Positions 1 through 7,521 of a DNA stretch of 18,175 nt are shown here, one piece after another. How positions within the stretch are numbered: the first letter of the stretch is position 1; every line of letters begins with the position of its first letter. Source of the DNA: Bacteroidales bacterium (GTDB lineage: Bacteria; Bacteroidota; Bacteroidia; Bacteroidales; UBA932); the NCBI GenBank assembly GCA_017483985.1, contig JAFUUB010000113.1, forward strand, positions 1 through 18,175, written 5' to 3'. The position numbers and the translations under genes are program-made. The notes under the pieces are model-generated. The model searched no databases, was not told the origin of the DNA, and saw nothing but the letters and a program-made list of their open reading frames with translations.

Positions 1-237
1 GATGATCAAGCAGATGATGATCAGGGACATGAAGCCGGCGCCACCTGCCATGAACTTGGTCTTGAGGGCCTGGTGCAGCGGAACTTCCTCACCGGAACCG
101 GCGAAAAGATCCTGGGGGTTGGAGGCGGCTACTTCAGTAGCGGCAGGAGCAGCCTGGGCGGCATCCTGTGCGGAAGCAATGCTTGCAGAGAGGGTCATAA
201 GACCTGCAACTGCCAAAAACATGAAAAACTTTTTCAT
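1..237 (-). CDS. exbB: ExbB/TolQ/MotA-family proton channel, N-terminal part (cut by window edge)
   Basis: Partial gene: 79 codons are visible and the rest lies beyond base 1. ExbB is the inner-membrane proton channel that, with ExbD and TonB, energises TonB-dependent outer-membrane transporters. The visible part starts with a signal peptide (MKKFFMFLAVAGLMTLSASIA, cleavage probably after ASA near residue 23), then an Ala/Pro-rich linker, then HQALKTKFMAGGAGFMSLII, the start of the first membrane helix. This layout (cleavable signal plus Ala-rich linker before TM1) is typical of Bacteroidetes ExbB and differs from proteobacterial ExbB. The start at 237 puts the Lys-Lys n-region directly after ATG. 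The AT-rich region 238-366 upstream probably holds its promoter, but I see no exact TAnnTTTG box there. The identification rests on the N-terminus only; the diagnostic channel helices are outside the window. Confidence 0.8.
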   Translation of the reverse strand, partial: MKKFFMFLAVAGLMTLSASIASAQDAAQAAPAATEVAASNPQDLFAGSGEEVPLHQALKTKFMAGGAGFMSLIIICLII

Positions 238-366
238 AATTGTTTTTGTGTGTTTGAAATAATAAATTGTATTAAAGTTTAATATAATTGTTTGCGGATT
301 CGGGGGCGGGTATGGTACGCCGTCAAATTCGGTGCAATTTAGCAAATTATTTTCAAACGGCAATAA

Positions 367-1416
367 TTATTTACTGATTTCTCCTTTCAAATTACGGCCC
401 ATCATGGCCGCGACCCAGCGGTTGTCTCCGCTCTTGCCCATGAGGAAAAACAGTTTCGCCAGCGCGCTTTCGGTCGTGGAATCATACCCGTTGATCACAC
501 CGGCGTCCTGCAGGGCCTTCCCGGTGGCATACAGGCCCATGTTGACCGATCCGGCCAGGCATTGGGTGACGTTGACGACCACCTTGCCGGCCGCGCAGGC
601 TTCCCGGACGAGGTCCGTGAACCACGGGGCGGTCGGGGCGTTGCCGGCGCCGTAGGTTTCCAGGATGACGGCCCTCGTCTCCGGGGCGCACAGGACGGCC
701 CGCACGAGCGGGGCGGTGATGCCGGGATGGATCTTCAGGATGGAGACCCGCGTATCCAGTTTCGTGTTGATGGACAGGTTCTGGTACCAGTCCAGGGGCT
801 TGCGGATGATTTCCTTGTTGTAGCGGATGCTGATGCCCGCTTCGGCCAGGGGCGGCAGGTTCGGGCTCTGGAAGGCCCGGAAGACCTCGGCGTTCACCTT
901 GGTCGTCCGGTTGCCCCGCATCAGCAGGGAATCGAAGCAGACGCAGACTTCCGGTACGAGCGCATGGCCTTCGGCGTCCTTGGCCGAGGCAATCTCCACG
1001 GCGGAGATCAGGTTCTCTTTCCCGTCGGTACGCGGTACCCCGATCGGCAGCTGGCTGCCGGTGAAGACGACCGGTTTGGTCAGGCCGTCGAGCATGAAAC
1101 TCAGGGCCGAGGCGGAATAGGACATGGTGTCCGTCCCATGCAGGATGATGAATCCGTCGTAGTCCTCGTAGCGCTGGTAGATCAGTTCGGCCAGGCGCTG
1201 CCACAGGCCGGGTTCGACGTCCGAGGAGTCGATCAGCGGGTCGAACGTGTAGGAGTCTATGCGGAAGGCGAATTTCCGGATCTCCGGTACTTCGTCGAGG
1301 ATCTGGCTGAAGTCGAAGGGCTTGAGGGTCTGGTCCTGGGGGTCTTCCTTCATGCCGATGGTGCCGCCGGTGTAGATCAGCAGCAAGGACGATTTCGTGA
1401 GTTCGGTCGGGTTCAT
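367..1416 (-). CDS. ansA: Type I (cytoplasmic) L-asparaginase
   Basis: 349 aa, a normal length for type I asparaginase, which hydrolyses L-asparagine to aspartate and ammonia. The first catalytic motif TGGTIG lies at residues 16-21, with the nucleophile-type Thr at 19. The second, HGTDT, lies at 93-97 and carries the Thr95-Asp96 pair. A substrate-binding DSSD segment is at 63-66. There is no signal peptide, which agrees with a cytoplasmic enzyme. The reading frame is open further upstream (to 1668), but that stretch lies wholly inside tatD and has no family similarity. The start at 1416 gives ATGA with the tatD stop (1413-1415), the usual sign of translational coupling. It is the last gene of the dprA-tatD-ansA operon. 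From general knowledge, TatD and asparaginase genes next to exbB recur in Bacteroidales genomes. Confidence 0.93.
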   Translation of the reverse strand: MNPTELTKSSLLLIYTGGTIGMKEDPQDQTLKPFDFSQILDEVPEIRKFAFRIDSYTFDPLIDSSDVEPGLWQRLAELIYQRYEDYDGFIILHGTDTMSYSASALSFMLDGLTKPVVFTGSQLPIGVPRTDGKENLISAVEIASAKDAEGHALVPEVCVCFDSLLMRGNRTTKVNAEVFRAFQSPNLPPLAEAGISIRYNKEIIRKPLDWYQNLSINTKLDTRVSILKIHPGITAPLVRAVLCAPETRAVILETYGAGNAPTAPWFTDLVREACAAGKVVVNVTQCLAGSVNMGLYATGKALQDAGVINGYDSTTESALAKLFFLMGKSGDNRWVAAMMGRNLKGEISK

Positions 1417-2183
1417 AGGCGGAACAGTTTCTCTGCGTTGCGGGTGGTCGCTTCGGCGACCTCTTCGATGGAAATCCCCTTGACTTCCGCGACCTTGGCC
1501 GCGATCAGGGGAATGTAGGCACTTTCGTTGCGCTCCCCACGGTGCGGGACGGGAGGCAGGTAGGGCGAGTCGGTCTCCAGCAGGATCCGTTCCAGGGGGA
1601 CCTTGCGGACCACTTCGCCGAGTTTGGAATTCTTGTAGGTCACGACGCCGCCGATGCCCAGCGACCATTCGCCGTAGTCCTGCAGACGCAGGTAGGTCTC
1701 ATAGCTGCCGCTGTAAGCGTGCATGTTGCCCCGCAGGGTCAGGTGGCGGCACGCATGCAGGACCGACAGGAAGTCCTCCGTGGCATCCCGCAGGTGGATG
1801 TTGACGGGCAGGTCGAGCCGGTCCGCCAGCTCCAGCTGGACTTTCAGGGCCTGTTTCTGCTCCCGGGCGAATTCCACGGACCAGTGGTAATCCAGGCCGA
1901 TCTCCCCGATGGCGACGGGATTGCGGTCCAGCCACCCTTCGAGGGCTTCGATTTCTTTCTCCCAATGGGCGTCGACGGAACCGGGATAGAGCCCCAGCAT
2001 CGGATACAGCACACCCGGATACCGGCCGGTCAGGTCGAACAGGGCCTGCCGCTCCCGGCTGTCCACGTCCGGCTGGACCATCTTGAAAACGCCGGCTTCC
2101 CGGGCCCGTCCGATGGCCGCCTCCGCGTCCTGGGCGAAGGCCTCGTCGTAAAAATGGGTATGGGTGTCGATGAAGCGGGGCAT
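1413..2183 (-). CDS. tatD: TatD-family metal-dependent hydrolase (putative DNase)
   Basis: 256 aa, the usual TatD length. TatD proteins are amidohydrolase-fold phosphoesterases; some are 3'-5' DNases acting in DNA repair. All expected metal ligands are visible: the HTH pair His8/His10 near the N-terminus (FIDTHTH), Glu94 in GEIGLDYHW (92-101), His130 in NIHLRDA, His155 in NMHAYSG and Asp205 in LETDSP. The segment normally reading GLHP is GLYP here (64-67), a minor deviation away from the metal site. I chose the start at 2183 (MPRFIDTHTH), 11 bases after the dprA stop. The in-frame ATG at 2243 would overlap the dprA end by about 50 bases and add 20 residues unlike the family. AGGA lies just upstream of the chosen start. 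Several TatD paralogues usually coexist in a genome, so the exact substrate is open. Confidence 0.88.
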   Translation of the reverse strand: MPRFIDTHTHFYDEAFAQDAEAAIGRAREAGVFKMVQPDVDSRERQALFDLTGRYPGVLYPMLGLYPGSVDAHWEKEIEALEGWLDRNPVAIGEIGLDYHWSVEFAREQKQALKVQLELADRLDLPVNIHLRDATEDFLSVLHACRHLTLRGNMHAYSGSYETYLRLQDYGEWSLGIGGVVTYKNSKLGEVVRKVPLERILLETDSPYLPPVPHRGERNESAYIPLIAAKVAEVKGISIEEVAEATTRNAEKLFRL

Positions 2184-2194
2184 GTCCTGCAAAT

Positions 2195-3361
2195 TTACAT
2201 ATTTTTCGGCTTGATTGTACAGTTCCCGAGCAGGTCCATGCAAATAAAGCCGTCGCTCTCCAGGATGCCGGCTCCGGCCGCTACCTCCGGCCAGGGAATT
2301 CCCGTCCGGCGGGCCACTTCCTCAAGGGCGATGCCCCGGTTCTGCCGGATCAGGCCGGCCATTTCGGAGAGCTGCCGGGCCTGGGCCTCTCCGGCGGAGG
2401 AACGGTAGAAATCCAGGACCTCCTGGCGCAGGTCCCGCTTTCCCAGGGGCTTCCCGGGCCCCAGGCCGAGCTGTTCCGCCAGGTCGTCCAGATCCGTCAG
2501 CGGCTCTGCCAACTGTTCGCGGATGAGCCGGTTACAGCCGGCGGAACGCCGGTCGTCGATCCGGCCGGGCAGGGCCACGACCGTCCGGTCGTAGGAAGCG
2601 GCCAGGCGGGCGGTGATCAGTCCGCCGCCGCGGATCTTGGATTCGACCAGGAGGGTTGCACCGCACAGCCCGGCGATGATCCGGTTGCGCCGGATGAAAT
2701 GGATGGCGAGCGGGGCGGTCCCCGGCGGATAATCGGTGACCAATCCGCTTCCGGGTGCGGCCGCGATGGCGTCGGCCAGGGCTTCATGCCGGAACGGATA
2801 GACCCGGTCGATGCCGGTGGCCATGACGGCGAGGGTCGGCAGTCCGCATTCCAGGGCCGTCCGGTGGGCGATTCCATCCGTTCCGAGGGCCAGTCCGCTG
2901 ACGATGCGGGGCGGTCGGGCGGCCCGGGAGAGGGCCATGACGATGCGCTGGCACCATTCCGTCCCATAGGGACTGATGTCCCGGGTCCCGACCACCGCAA
3001 TGCCGGGCCGGTCGTCGAAGAGCTGCGCCGGCGCCGTGTCGCTTCGGAGATACAGGCCCAGGGGCGGGTCTTCGCATTCCCGCAGCAGGCCCGGGTAGTC
3101 CGCCTCTCCGTACCCGATGAACCGGAAACCGTCCGCCTGCAGCCGTTCCAGGCTTTCGGCCGCCTCGTCCAAGGCACTGGCCGTCAGCTGCGGGAGATAG
3201 CGGGACGGCCCCAGGATCTCCCTCCGCTCGCCGGGGGACAGGCGGAACACGGCCGCCGGTCCGCCCAGGGCCTCTGCGATGCGGTGACCCGCGAGGGGCT
3301 CGAAACCGAAAATCGTGTTCAAGGCGCACCAGGCCGCCTTGTCTTCATTGACTGTAGCCAT
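2195..3361 (-). CDS. dprA: DNA-processing protein DprA
   Basis: 388 aa. DprA binds single-stranded DNA taken up during transformation and loads RecA; it is common even in bacteria not known to be competent. Domains in order: an N-terminal helical HhH/SAM-like region (about 10-75), the DprA Rossmann-like domain (about 80-295), and a C-terminal winged-helix-like region (about 310-388). Signature motifs are VVGTR (123-127), SGLALGTDGIAH (155-166), RRNRIIAGL (224-232), GGGLITA (245-251) and GCNRLI (275-280). The start at 3361 gives a full-length N-terminus. It is the first gene of a minus-strand operon with tatD 11 bases downstream, then ansA. Upstream, 3371-3378 reads TATTTTCG on the minus strand, one mismatch from the Bacteroidetes -7 box, but it would leave only a few bases of leader. 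No com genes are visible, so a role in competence cannot be read from this window. Confidence 0.93.
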   Translation of the reverse strand: MATVNEDKAAWCALNTIFGFEPLAGHRIAEALGGPAAVFRLSPGERREILGPSRYLPQLTASALDEAAESLERLQADGFRFIGYGEADYPGLLRECEDPPLGLYLRSDTAPAQLFDDRPGIAVVGTRDISPYGTEWCQRIVMALSRAARPPRIVSGLALGTDGIAHRTALECGLPTLAVMATGIDRVYPFRHEALADAIAAAPGSGLVTDYPPGTAPLAIHFIRRNRIIAGLCGATLLVESKIRGGGLITARLAASYDRTVVALPGRIDDRRSAGCNRLIREQLAEPLTDLDDLAEQLGLGPGKPLGKRDLRQEVLDFYRSSAGEAQARQLSEMAGLIRQNRGIALEEVARRTGIPWPEVAAGAGILESDGFICMDLLGNCTIKPKNM

Positions 3362-3370
3362 TTTTGTCCG

Positions 3371-3378
3371 CGAAAATA
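3371..3378 (-). promoter_or_regulatory. Possible -7 promoter box for dprA-tatD-ansA
   Basis: The minus strand reads TATTTTCG, one mismatch from TAnnTTTG. No TTTG stands 19-21 bases upstream; the nearest (3391-3394) is too close. Transcription would start only a few bases before the dprA ATG, so this is a weak call. Confidence 0.3.
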
Positions 3379-3391
3379 GCAGGATGCGAAC

Positions 3392-3424
3392 AAAAAAAGC
3401 GGCCGGACTTGCTTGGGACCGGCC
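3392..3424 (-). terminator. Rho-independent terminator after queA
   Basis: GGCCGG at 3401-3406 pairs perfectly with CCGGCC at 3419-3424 across a 12-base loop. On the minus strand the hairpin is followed by seven T residues (A-run 3392-3398). It lies 50 bases past the queA stop, between queA and dprA, which separates the two transcription units. Confidence 0.75.
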
Positions 3425-3473
3425 ACTTTTCCATAAATCTTATGGAGGGAATGTCTTTTTATTGCCCGGGAAC

Positions 3474-4523
3474 CTAAATGATCAGGAGGGCGTCTCCGTA
3501 CGGACCGAACTTGTAGCCTTCCTCGAGGGCCACATTGTAGGCATGCATCACGGCCTCGTATCCGCCGAAGGCGGCCACGGACATGAGCATGGTGGAGCAG
3601 GGAAGGTGGAAGTTGGACACGATGGCCGTAGGGACCGCATAGCGGTACGGCGGGAAGATGAACTTGTTGGTCCAGCCGTCATAGGCGTTGACCTCGTCGT
3701 TGGTGGTGACGTAGGTCTCGAGGCCGCGCATGACGGTCGCACCGACGGCCAGCACCTGGTGGCCGCTGCGCTTGGTCTTGTTGATCATGTCCGCGCTCTC
3801 CTGGCTGATGATGAGGCGTTCGGAGTCCATCTTGTGCTTGGACAGGTCTTCGACATCGACCTTGCGGAAATGGCCGAGGCCCATGTGCACCGTGATGAAA
3901 GTCTTCCGGATATCCTTGAGGATCATCCGGTTGAACAGTTCACGGCTGAAATGCAGGCCGGCTGCCGGAGCGGAGACGGCACCCTCGTTCTTCGCGAAGA
4001 TGGTCTGGAAGTTCTCACGGTCTTCCGGGGTCACCTTCTCTTTTACCCAGGGGAGGATCGGGGTCTCGCCCAGGGCGAACAGGGCCTCCTTGAATTCATC
4101 GTAGCTGCCGTCGAACAGGAAGCGGAGGGTACGGCCGCGGGAGGTCGTGTTGTCGATGACCTCGGCGACCAGGCTCTCATCCTCGCCGAAATACAGCTTG
4201 TTGCCGATGCGGATCTTGCGGGCCGGGTCCACGATGACATCCCACAGGCGCTGCTCCTTGTTGAGTTCACGCAGGAGGAAGACCTCGATGTCGGCGCCCG
4301 TCTTCTCCTTGTTGCCGTACAGGCGGGCGGGGAAGACCTTGGTATCGTTGAGGACGAAAATGTCATCCTTGCCGAAATACTGGATGATGTCCTTGAAAAT
4401 CTTGTGCTCGATCTCGCCGGTCTTCTTGTGGAGAACCATCAGCCGGCATTCGTCTCGCCATCTCGGGGGTTCGGAGGCGATCTTGTCCTTGGTCAGGTTG
4501 AAGTTGAACTGGGAAAGTTTCAT
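3474..4523 (-). CDS. queA: S-adenosylmethionine:tRNA ribosyltransferase-isomerase (QueA)
   Basis: 349 aa, full length for QueA, a cytoplasmic enzyme of queuosine synthesis. It transfers and isomerises the ribosyl part of SAM onto preQ1 in tRNA (anticodon position 34), giving epoxyqueuosine. Family blocks are visible in order: [13 protein letters not shown] in the N-terminal third, an AGLHFS block, [10 protein letters not shown], and [18 protein letters not shown] near the C-terminus, followed by [12 protein letters not shown] at the end. The start at 4523 ([10 protein letters not shown]) matches the family N-terminus; an in-frame ATG at 4544 adds only seven unlikely residues. It appears monocistronic: a terminator-like hairpin follows it (3392-3424) and another separates it from the upstream NUDIX gene. 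No other queuosine gene is in the window. Confidence 0.95.
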   Translation of the reverse strand: MKLSQFNFNLTKDKIASEPPRWRDECRLMVLHKKTGEIEHKIFKDIIQYFGKDDIFVLNDTKVFPARLYGNKEKTGADIEVFLLRELNKEQRLWDVIVDPARKIRIGNKLYFGEDESLVAEVIDNTTSRGRTLRFLFDGSYDEFKEALFALGETPILPWVKEKVTPEDRENFQTIFAKNEGAVSAPAAGLHFSRELFNRMILKDIRKTFITVHMGLGHFRKVDVEDLSKHKMDSERLIISQESADMINKTKRSGHQVLAVGATVMRGLETYVTTNDEVNAYDGWTNKFIFPPYRYAVPTAIVSNFHLPCSTMLMSVAAFGGYEAVMHAYNVALEEGYKFGPYGDALLII

Positions 4524-4536
4524 AACGTCTGCGGGG

Positions 4537-4553
4537 GTCGCCAAAGGAGCGAC
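4537..4553 (-). other. Small hairpin in the queA leader
   Basis: GTCGC (4537-4541) and GCGAC (4549-4553) form a 5-bp stem with a 7-base loop, 14 bases before the queA start. It has no T-run and does not match the short preQ1 riboswitch pattern. It may be chance in GC-rich DNA. Confidence 0.25.
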
Positions 4554-4569
4554 AACCTATTATTATACG

Positions 4570-4599
4570 GCGGCCGGTGAATTTTGTTTCACCGGCCGT
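4570..4599 (-). terminator. Hairpin after the NUDIX gene, probable terminator
   Basis: CGGCCGGTGAA (4571-4581) and TTCACCGGCCG (4588-4598) form a perfect 11-bp stem with loop TTTTGT; a G-T wobble may extend it by one pair. It lies 22 bases beyond the NUDIX stop and 47 bases before queA. On the minus strand the following bases are TATAATAATAGG, so there is no proper T-run. It may end transcription, or protect the 3' end of the NUDIX mRNA. Confidence 0.5.
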
Positions 4600-4620
4600 A
4601 AGAAATTTATGAAAAATCCG

Positions 4621-5232
4621 TTATACTTTGGCTTCGCGGAAGACCTCGACGATGGAAGGATAGGTGTTTTTCAGGAAAGGGGGCAGGCTGGATTTGGCCA
4701 CCCAGGCCGCCTTGGCGATGTCTTCCTCGGTCTGCGGGGTCAGGTCGACCGGATCGGTGTAGAGCATGTCGTACCACCAGGTATGCTTGAGGTGCCAGAC
4801 CCCACCCCGCCGGTAGCAGTGGTCGGTGATGCAGATCAGGTCCCTCAGCTGCAGGGCGTCCACGCCGGTCTCTTCCTGGACTTCCCGGATGGCCGTGATG
4901 CGGATGTCCTCCCCGGGCTCCTGGTGGCCTTTCGGCAGGTCCCACAGGCCGTCCCGCTTGATGAGCAGGTAGTCGCCCCGCCGGTTGGAGACGAGGCCGC
5001 CGGCGGCATTGACCTCCTTGAACTCGCTGCAGATCCGCCGGTAGGTCGCATGGGTGTCGTCCGACGGGATGTAGATGCGGCTCAGGGTCGCGGAGGCCTC
5101 GAACAAGCCGACGAGGGCGTGGATGTCCAGTTTGTCTCCGAGGTGGAATTCCACGGAGTTGGGGTCGGCCAGCGCCGCTTCGCGCGGAGTGCAGATGGCG
5201 ATGCTGCGCTTTTCGAAATAGATCTTGTGCAT
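4621..5232 (-). CDS. NUDIX hydrolase with N-terminal extension
   Basis: 203 aa. NUDIX enzymes hydrolyse nucleoside diphosphates linked to another moiety (for example nucleotide sugars, ADP-ribose or oxidised dNTPs). The NUDIX box is complete at residues 102-124: Gly102, Glu108, then REVQEETGV with the metal-binding REXXEE core at 116-121. The NUDIX fold appears to begin near residue 75 (AAGGLVSN), preceded by about 75 residues I cannot assign to a known domain. The substrate cannot be read from the sequence. The start at 5232 is the only good ATG after the divergent promoter, leaving a leader of about 20 bases. The gene is transcribed divergently from pyrE across a palindromic shared promoter, which suggests common control and perhaps a link to nucleotide metabolism, but that is inference. 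It seems to be a single-gene unit ended by the 4570-4599 hairpin. Confidence 0.88.
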   Translation of the reverse strand: MHKIYFEKRSIAICTPREAALADPNSVEFHLGDKLDIHALVGLFEASATLSRIYIPSDDTHATYRRICSEFKEVNAAGGLVSNRRGDYLLIKRDGLWDLPKGHQEPGEDIRITAIREVQEETGVDALQLRDLICITDHCYRRGGVWHLKHTWWYDMLYTDPVDLTPQTEEDIAKAAWVAKSSLPPFLKNTYPSIVEVFREAKV

Positions 5233-5250
5233 GACTTCGGCAAAAATCGC

Positions 5251-5268
5251 TTATCTTTGCAAAGATAA
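5251..5268. promoter_or_regulatory. Palindromic divergent promoter shared by the NUDIX gene and pyrE
   Basis: TTATCTTTGCAAAGATAA is a perfect 18-bp palindrome. Each strand contains TATCTTTG, an exact match to the Bacteroidetes -7 box TAnnTTTG (plus strand 5252-5259, minus strand 5260-5267). Both boxes sit about 25-30 bases from their start codons (pyrE 5285, NUDIX 5232), leaving leaders of about 20 bases. No exact TTTG -33 element is present on either side. Direct copies of GCAAAAATC flank it at 5240-5248 and 5270-5278. The two -7 boxes abut, so polymerase probably cannot occupy both at once. Confidence 0.72.
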
Positions 5269-5284
5269 CGCAAAAATCCCGATT

Positions 5285-5920
5285 ATGACAGGACAAGTTG
5301 ACAGATTGCTGGCCCGGTCCCTGATGGACCTCGGCGCCGTTTTACTGCGGCCTTCGGCCCCGTTTACCTGGGCTTCCGGCTGGCATTCCCCGATCTATTG
5401 CGACAACCGTCGGATCCTGTCCTCCCCGCAGGTCCGCTCTTTCGTGGCGCAGGCCCTGGCCGATGAGGCGGCGCGGCTGTACCCCGAGGCGGAGGTCGTC
5501 GCCGGGGTGGCGACCGGAGCGATCGCCCATGGCGTGCTGGTGGCGGACCGGCTTGGCAAGCCTTTTGCCTATGTCCGTCCGAAGCCGAAGGACCATGGCA
5601 CCGGTTCGCAGATCGAAGGGGCCCTGGAACCCGGTCGCAAGGTCGTGGTGATCGAAGACCTGGTATCGACCGGCATGAGCAGCCTGGCGGCCGTGGAGGC
5701 CCTGCGCAAGGCCGGAGCCGACGTCCTGGGCATGGTCGCGATCTTTACCTACGGCTTCGACGTGGCCCGGGAGGCTTTCGAAAACGCCGGGGTGCGCCTG
5801 ACGACCCTGTCCTGCTACCAGGTGCTGGCCGAGGAGGCCCGCGACCGGGGCTACATAGACGAAGAAGGGTTCAAGACCCTGCAGGCGTGGCGGGAATCCC
5901 CGTCCACCTGGAACAAATAG
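5285..5920 (+). CDS. pyrE: Orotate phosphoribosyltransferase
   Basis: 211 aa, standard length. PyrE joins orotate and PRPP to give orotidine monophosphate, the penultimate step of UMP synthesis; it is a cytoplasmic dimer. The PRPP-binding motif VVVIEDLVSTGMS is at residues 120-132. The flexible catalytic loop RPKPKDHGTGSQIEG is at 98-112, with its Lys and His residues intact. SGWHSPIYCDNR (31-42) forms the orotate-binding region. The start at 5285 (MTGQVDRLL) was chosen because the upstream in-frame ATG at 5225 lies before the promoter box at 5252-5259 and inside the divergent gene. First gene of a plus-strand operon; the SRPBCC gene follows after 10 bases. Confidence 0.95.
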   Translation: MTGQVDRLLARSLMDLGAVLLRPSAPFTWASGWHSPIYCDNRRILSSPQVRSFVAQALADEAARLYPEAEVVAGVATGAIAHGVLVADRLGKPFAYVRPKPKDHGTGSQIEGALEPGRKVVVIEDLVSTGMSSLAAVEALRKAGADVLGMVAIFTYGFDVAREAFENAGVRLTTLSCYQVLAEEARDRGYIDEEGFKTLQAWRESPSTWNK

Positions 5921-5930
5921 GAAAAAGGAA

Positions 5931-6386
5931 ATGACTGAATATCAAAGCAAGACCGCGGTCGTGAGCCGGCCGCCCTATCAGCTCTACATGGCCTTCGTGG
6001 ACATGCGGAACTTCCTGCAGTACCTGCCGGAGGACAAACGGAAAGACATCGAGGCCGATTATGATACGCTCCATGCCACGGTGCAGGGCTTCAATATCGG
6101 CGTGCGGGTGGCCACCCGGCTTCCGTATTCCCGGATTTCCCTGGTCGATGACGGGGCGCCGTTCCGTTTCAACGTCGATTTCTTTTTCGACGCGGCCGGC
6201 GGCGATCCCAATAAGACCGAGTTCCACATCAATGTCGCCGCAGACCTGAATTTCATGATGAAGATGCTGATCGGCGGCAAGATCAAGGAAGCCCTCGACA
6301 AGATGGTCGACGGCATGGCGGCCGCTTCCGAAGGCCGCATGCCGGAGGGGTTCGATCCGGAGATGTTCAAGGACATGCATGTTTAG
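5931..6386 (+). CDS. SRPBCC/START-like domain protein, function unknown
   Basis: 151 aa, cytoplasmic, with no signal peptide or membrane segment. The pattern of an N-terminal strand (KTAVVSRPPYQLYMAFVDMRN), a central run of strands (about 50-105) and a long C-terminal helix (LNFMMKMLIGGKIKEALDKM, about 107-126) fits the SRPBCC (START/Bet v 1-like) hydrophobic-ligand-binding fold. The last 20 residues are acidic and Met-rich. An AAGGA ribosome-binding site lies just before the ATG, 10 bases after pyrE. The 3' end overlaps the next gene by 8 bases. Proteins of this kind are widespread in Bacteroidales but their role is not established; position between pyrE and an RNA methyltransferase suggests co-expression only. 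The fold assignment is from pattern, so moderate confidence. Confidence 0.72.
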   Translation: MTEYQSKTAVVSRPPYQLYMAFVDMRNFLQYLPEDKRKDIEADYDTLHATVQGFNIGVRVATRLPYSRISLVDDGAPFRFNVDFFFDAAGGDPNKTEFHINVAADLNFMMKMLIGGKIKEALDKMVDGMAAASEGRMPEGFDPEMFKDMHV

Positions 6387-7521
6387 TCCGGATTTCATTG
6401 CGCTTCTGACGGAGGCTGTTGGCGAGGAAAAGGCCCGCATCGTCTTGGATGCCCTGGGCCGGGATCCTTCCGTTTCGATCCGTCTCAACCCGTTGAAAAT
6501 CAAGGATTGTCCCTTCGAGGGTGCCACGCCGGTTCCCTGGAGTCCCCATGGGTGGCTGCTGGCCGAGAGGCCTTCCTTCACCCTGGACCCGCTCTTCCAT
6601 GCGGGCTGCTACTACGTGCAGGATTCCTCGGCCATGTTCGTGGGCGAACTGTTCCGCCGGACGGCAGGACCCGACGTGCGGATGGTGCTGGACCTGTGTG
6701 CGGCTCCCGGCGGGAAGACCACCGACCTGGCCGCCAGCCTGCGGGAAATCAGCGATGAACCCTTCACGCTGGTCGCCAACGAGGTGATGCGGGGACGCTG
6801 CAAGGTCCTGCGGCAGAACGTCGCCATCTGGGGCGATCCGTGGGTGGGGGTACTGTCCCGGGATCCCGCCGCCTTCCCCGGCCATCCGGTGTTCGACGCC
6901 ATCGTGGCGGATGTGCCGTGTTCCGGCGAAGGGATGTTCCGCAAGGATGCCAAGGCGGTCGCGGACTGGTCGCTCCAGACCGTGGATTTCTGCGCGGCCC
7001 GGCAGCGGCGGATCCTGGCCGACATCTGGCCGAGCCTGAAGGAAGGCGGCCTGCTGATCTATTCCACCTGTACCTTCAACCGTCGCGAGAACGACGGCAA
7101 TGTCGCCTGGATCGCCGAAGAACTGGGCGCTGAAATCCTTGATCCCGGGGATATTGCGGGCGTTCTGCGCACCGGGCATGGCTATGCGCTCCTGCCGGGA
7201 CTGGTCCCGGGAGAGGGGCAGTATGCCGCCGCCCTGCGGAAGACCGCACCGGCTGCACGTCCTTACAAAGGGGATTTCATCCAGGAATACCGGGTCGATT
7301 TCCCGGTGGTGACCCTGCCCGGTCCGCATTTTGAAGTAGACCGTCCCACGGCGCTCCGGTACCTCCACGGCGACGCCCTGCTGCTGCCGGAGGATGCTCC
7401 GAAAGGGATGTTGATCCTGACGTATCAGGGTCATCCCCTCGGACCCGCCAAGAACCTGGGTACCCGTTGCAACAACCTGTACCCCAGGGAACGCAGAATT
7501 AAAATGGATATCAAGTTATGA
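6379..7521 (+). CDS. RsmF/NOL1-NOP2-Sun-type RNA 5-methylcytosine methyltransferase
   Basis: 380 aa. Enzymes of this family methylate cytosine C5 in rRNA or tRNA using SAM; E. coli RsmF acts on 16S rRNA. The SAM-binding motif LDLCAAPGGKTT is at residues 104-115. The two functional cysteines are in DVPCSGEG (Cys181, motif IV, for product release) and STCTFNRRENDGN (Cys231, motif VI, the nucleophile). GCYYVQDSSAMF (76-87) and SIRLNP (33-38) are typical N-terminal blocks. The C-terminal about 80 residues, ending in NNLYPRERRIKMDIKL, resemble the RsmF-type C-terminal RNA-binding region. The start at 6379 overlaps the upstream gene by 8 bases, and the stop overlaps the next start as ATGA, so it is firmly embedded in the operon. 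Target base not determinable here. Confidence 0.9.
   Translation: MFSPDFIALLTEAVGEEKARIVLDALGRDPSVSIRLNPLKIKDCPFEGATPVPWSPHGWLLAERPSFTLDPLFHAGCYYVQDSSAMFVGELFRRTAGPDVRMVLDLCAAPGGKTTDLAASLREISDEPFTLVANEVMRGRCKVLRQNVAIWGDPWVGVLSRDPAAFPGHPVFDAIVADVPCSGEGMFRKDAKAVADWSLQTVDFCAARQRRILADIWPSLKEGGLLIYSTCTFNRRENDGNVAWIAEELGAEILDPGDIAGVLRTGHGYALLPGLVPGEGQYAAALRKTAPAARPYKGDFIQEYRVDFPVVTLPGPHFEVDRPTALRYLHGDALLLPEDAPKGMLILTYQGHPLGPAKNLGTRCNNLYPRERRIKMDIKL

Noticed and set aside
238..366. A small gene or sRNA in the AT-rich gap upstream of exbB
   Set aside because: Short plus-strand frames here lack a ribosome-binding site and family features; the AT-rich composition fits a promoter region better.
1417..1668. 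An 84-codon N-terminal extension of the asparaginase
   Set aside because: It lies entirely inside tatD in another frame and has no asparaginase features; the ATGA junction marks the true start.
4524..4570. A preQ1 riboswitch ahead of queA
   Set aside because: The leader is under 50 bases. It has one weak 5-bp hairpin and lacks the C-rich loop and A-rich tail of preQ1 riboswitches.
3315..4580. A 421-codon plus-strand frame opposite queA
   Set aside because: Antisense shadow of queA, which has full-length family similarity; the frame also runs across the queA terminator.
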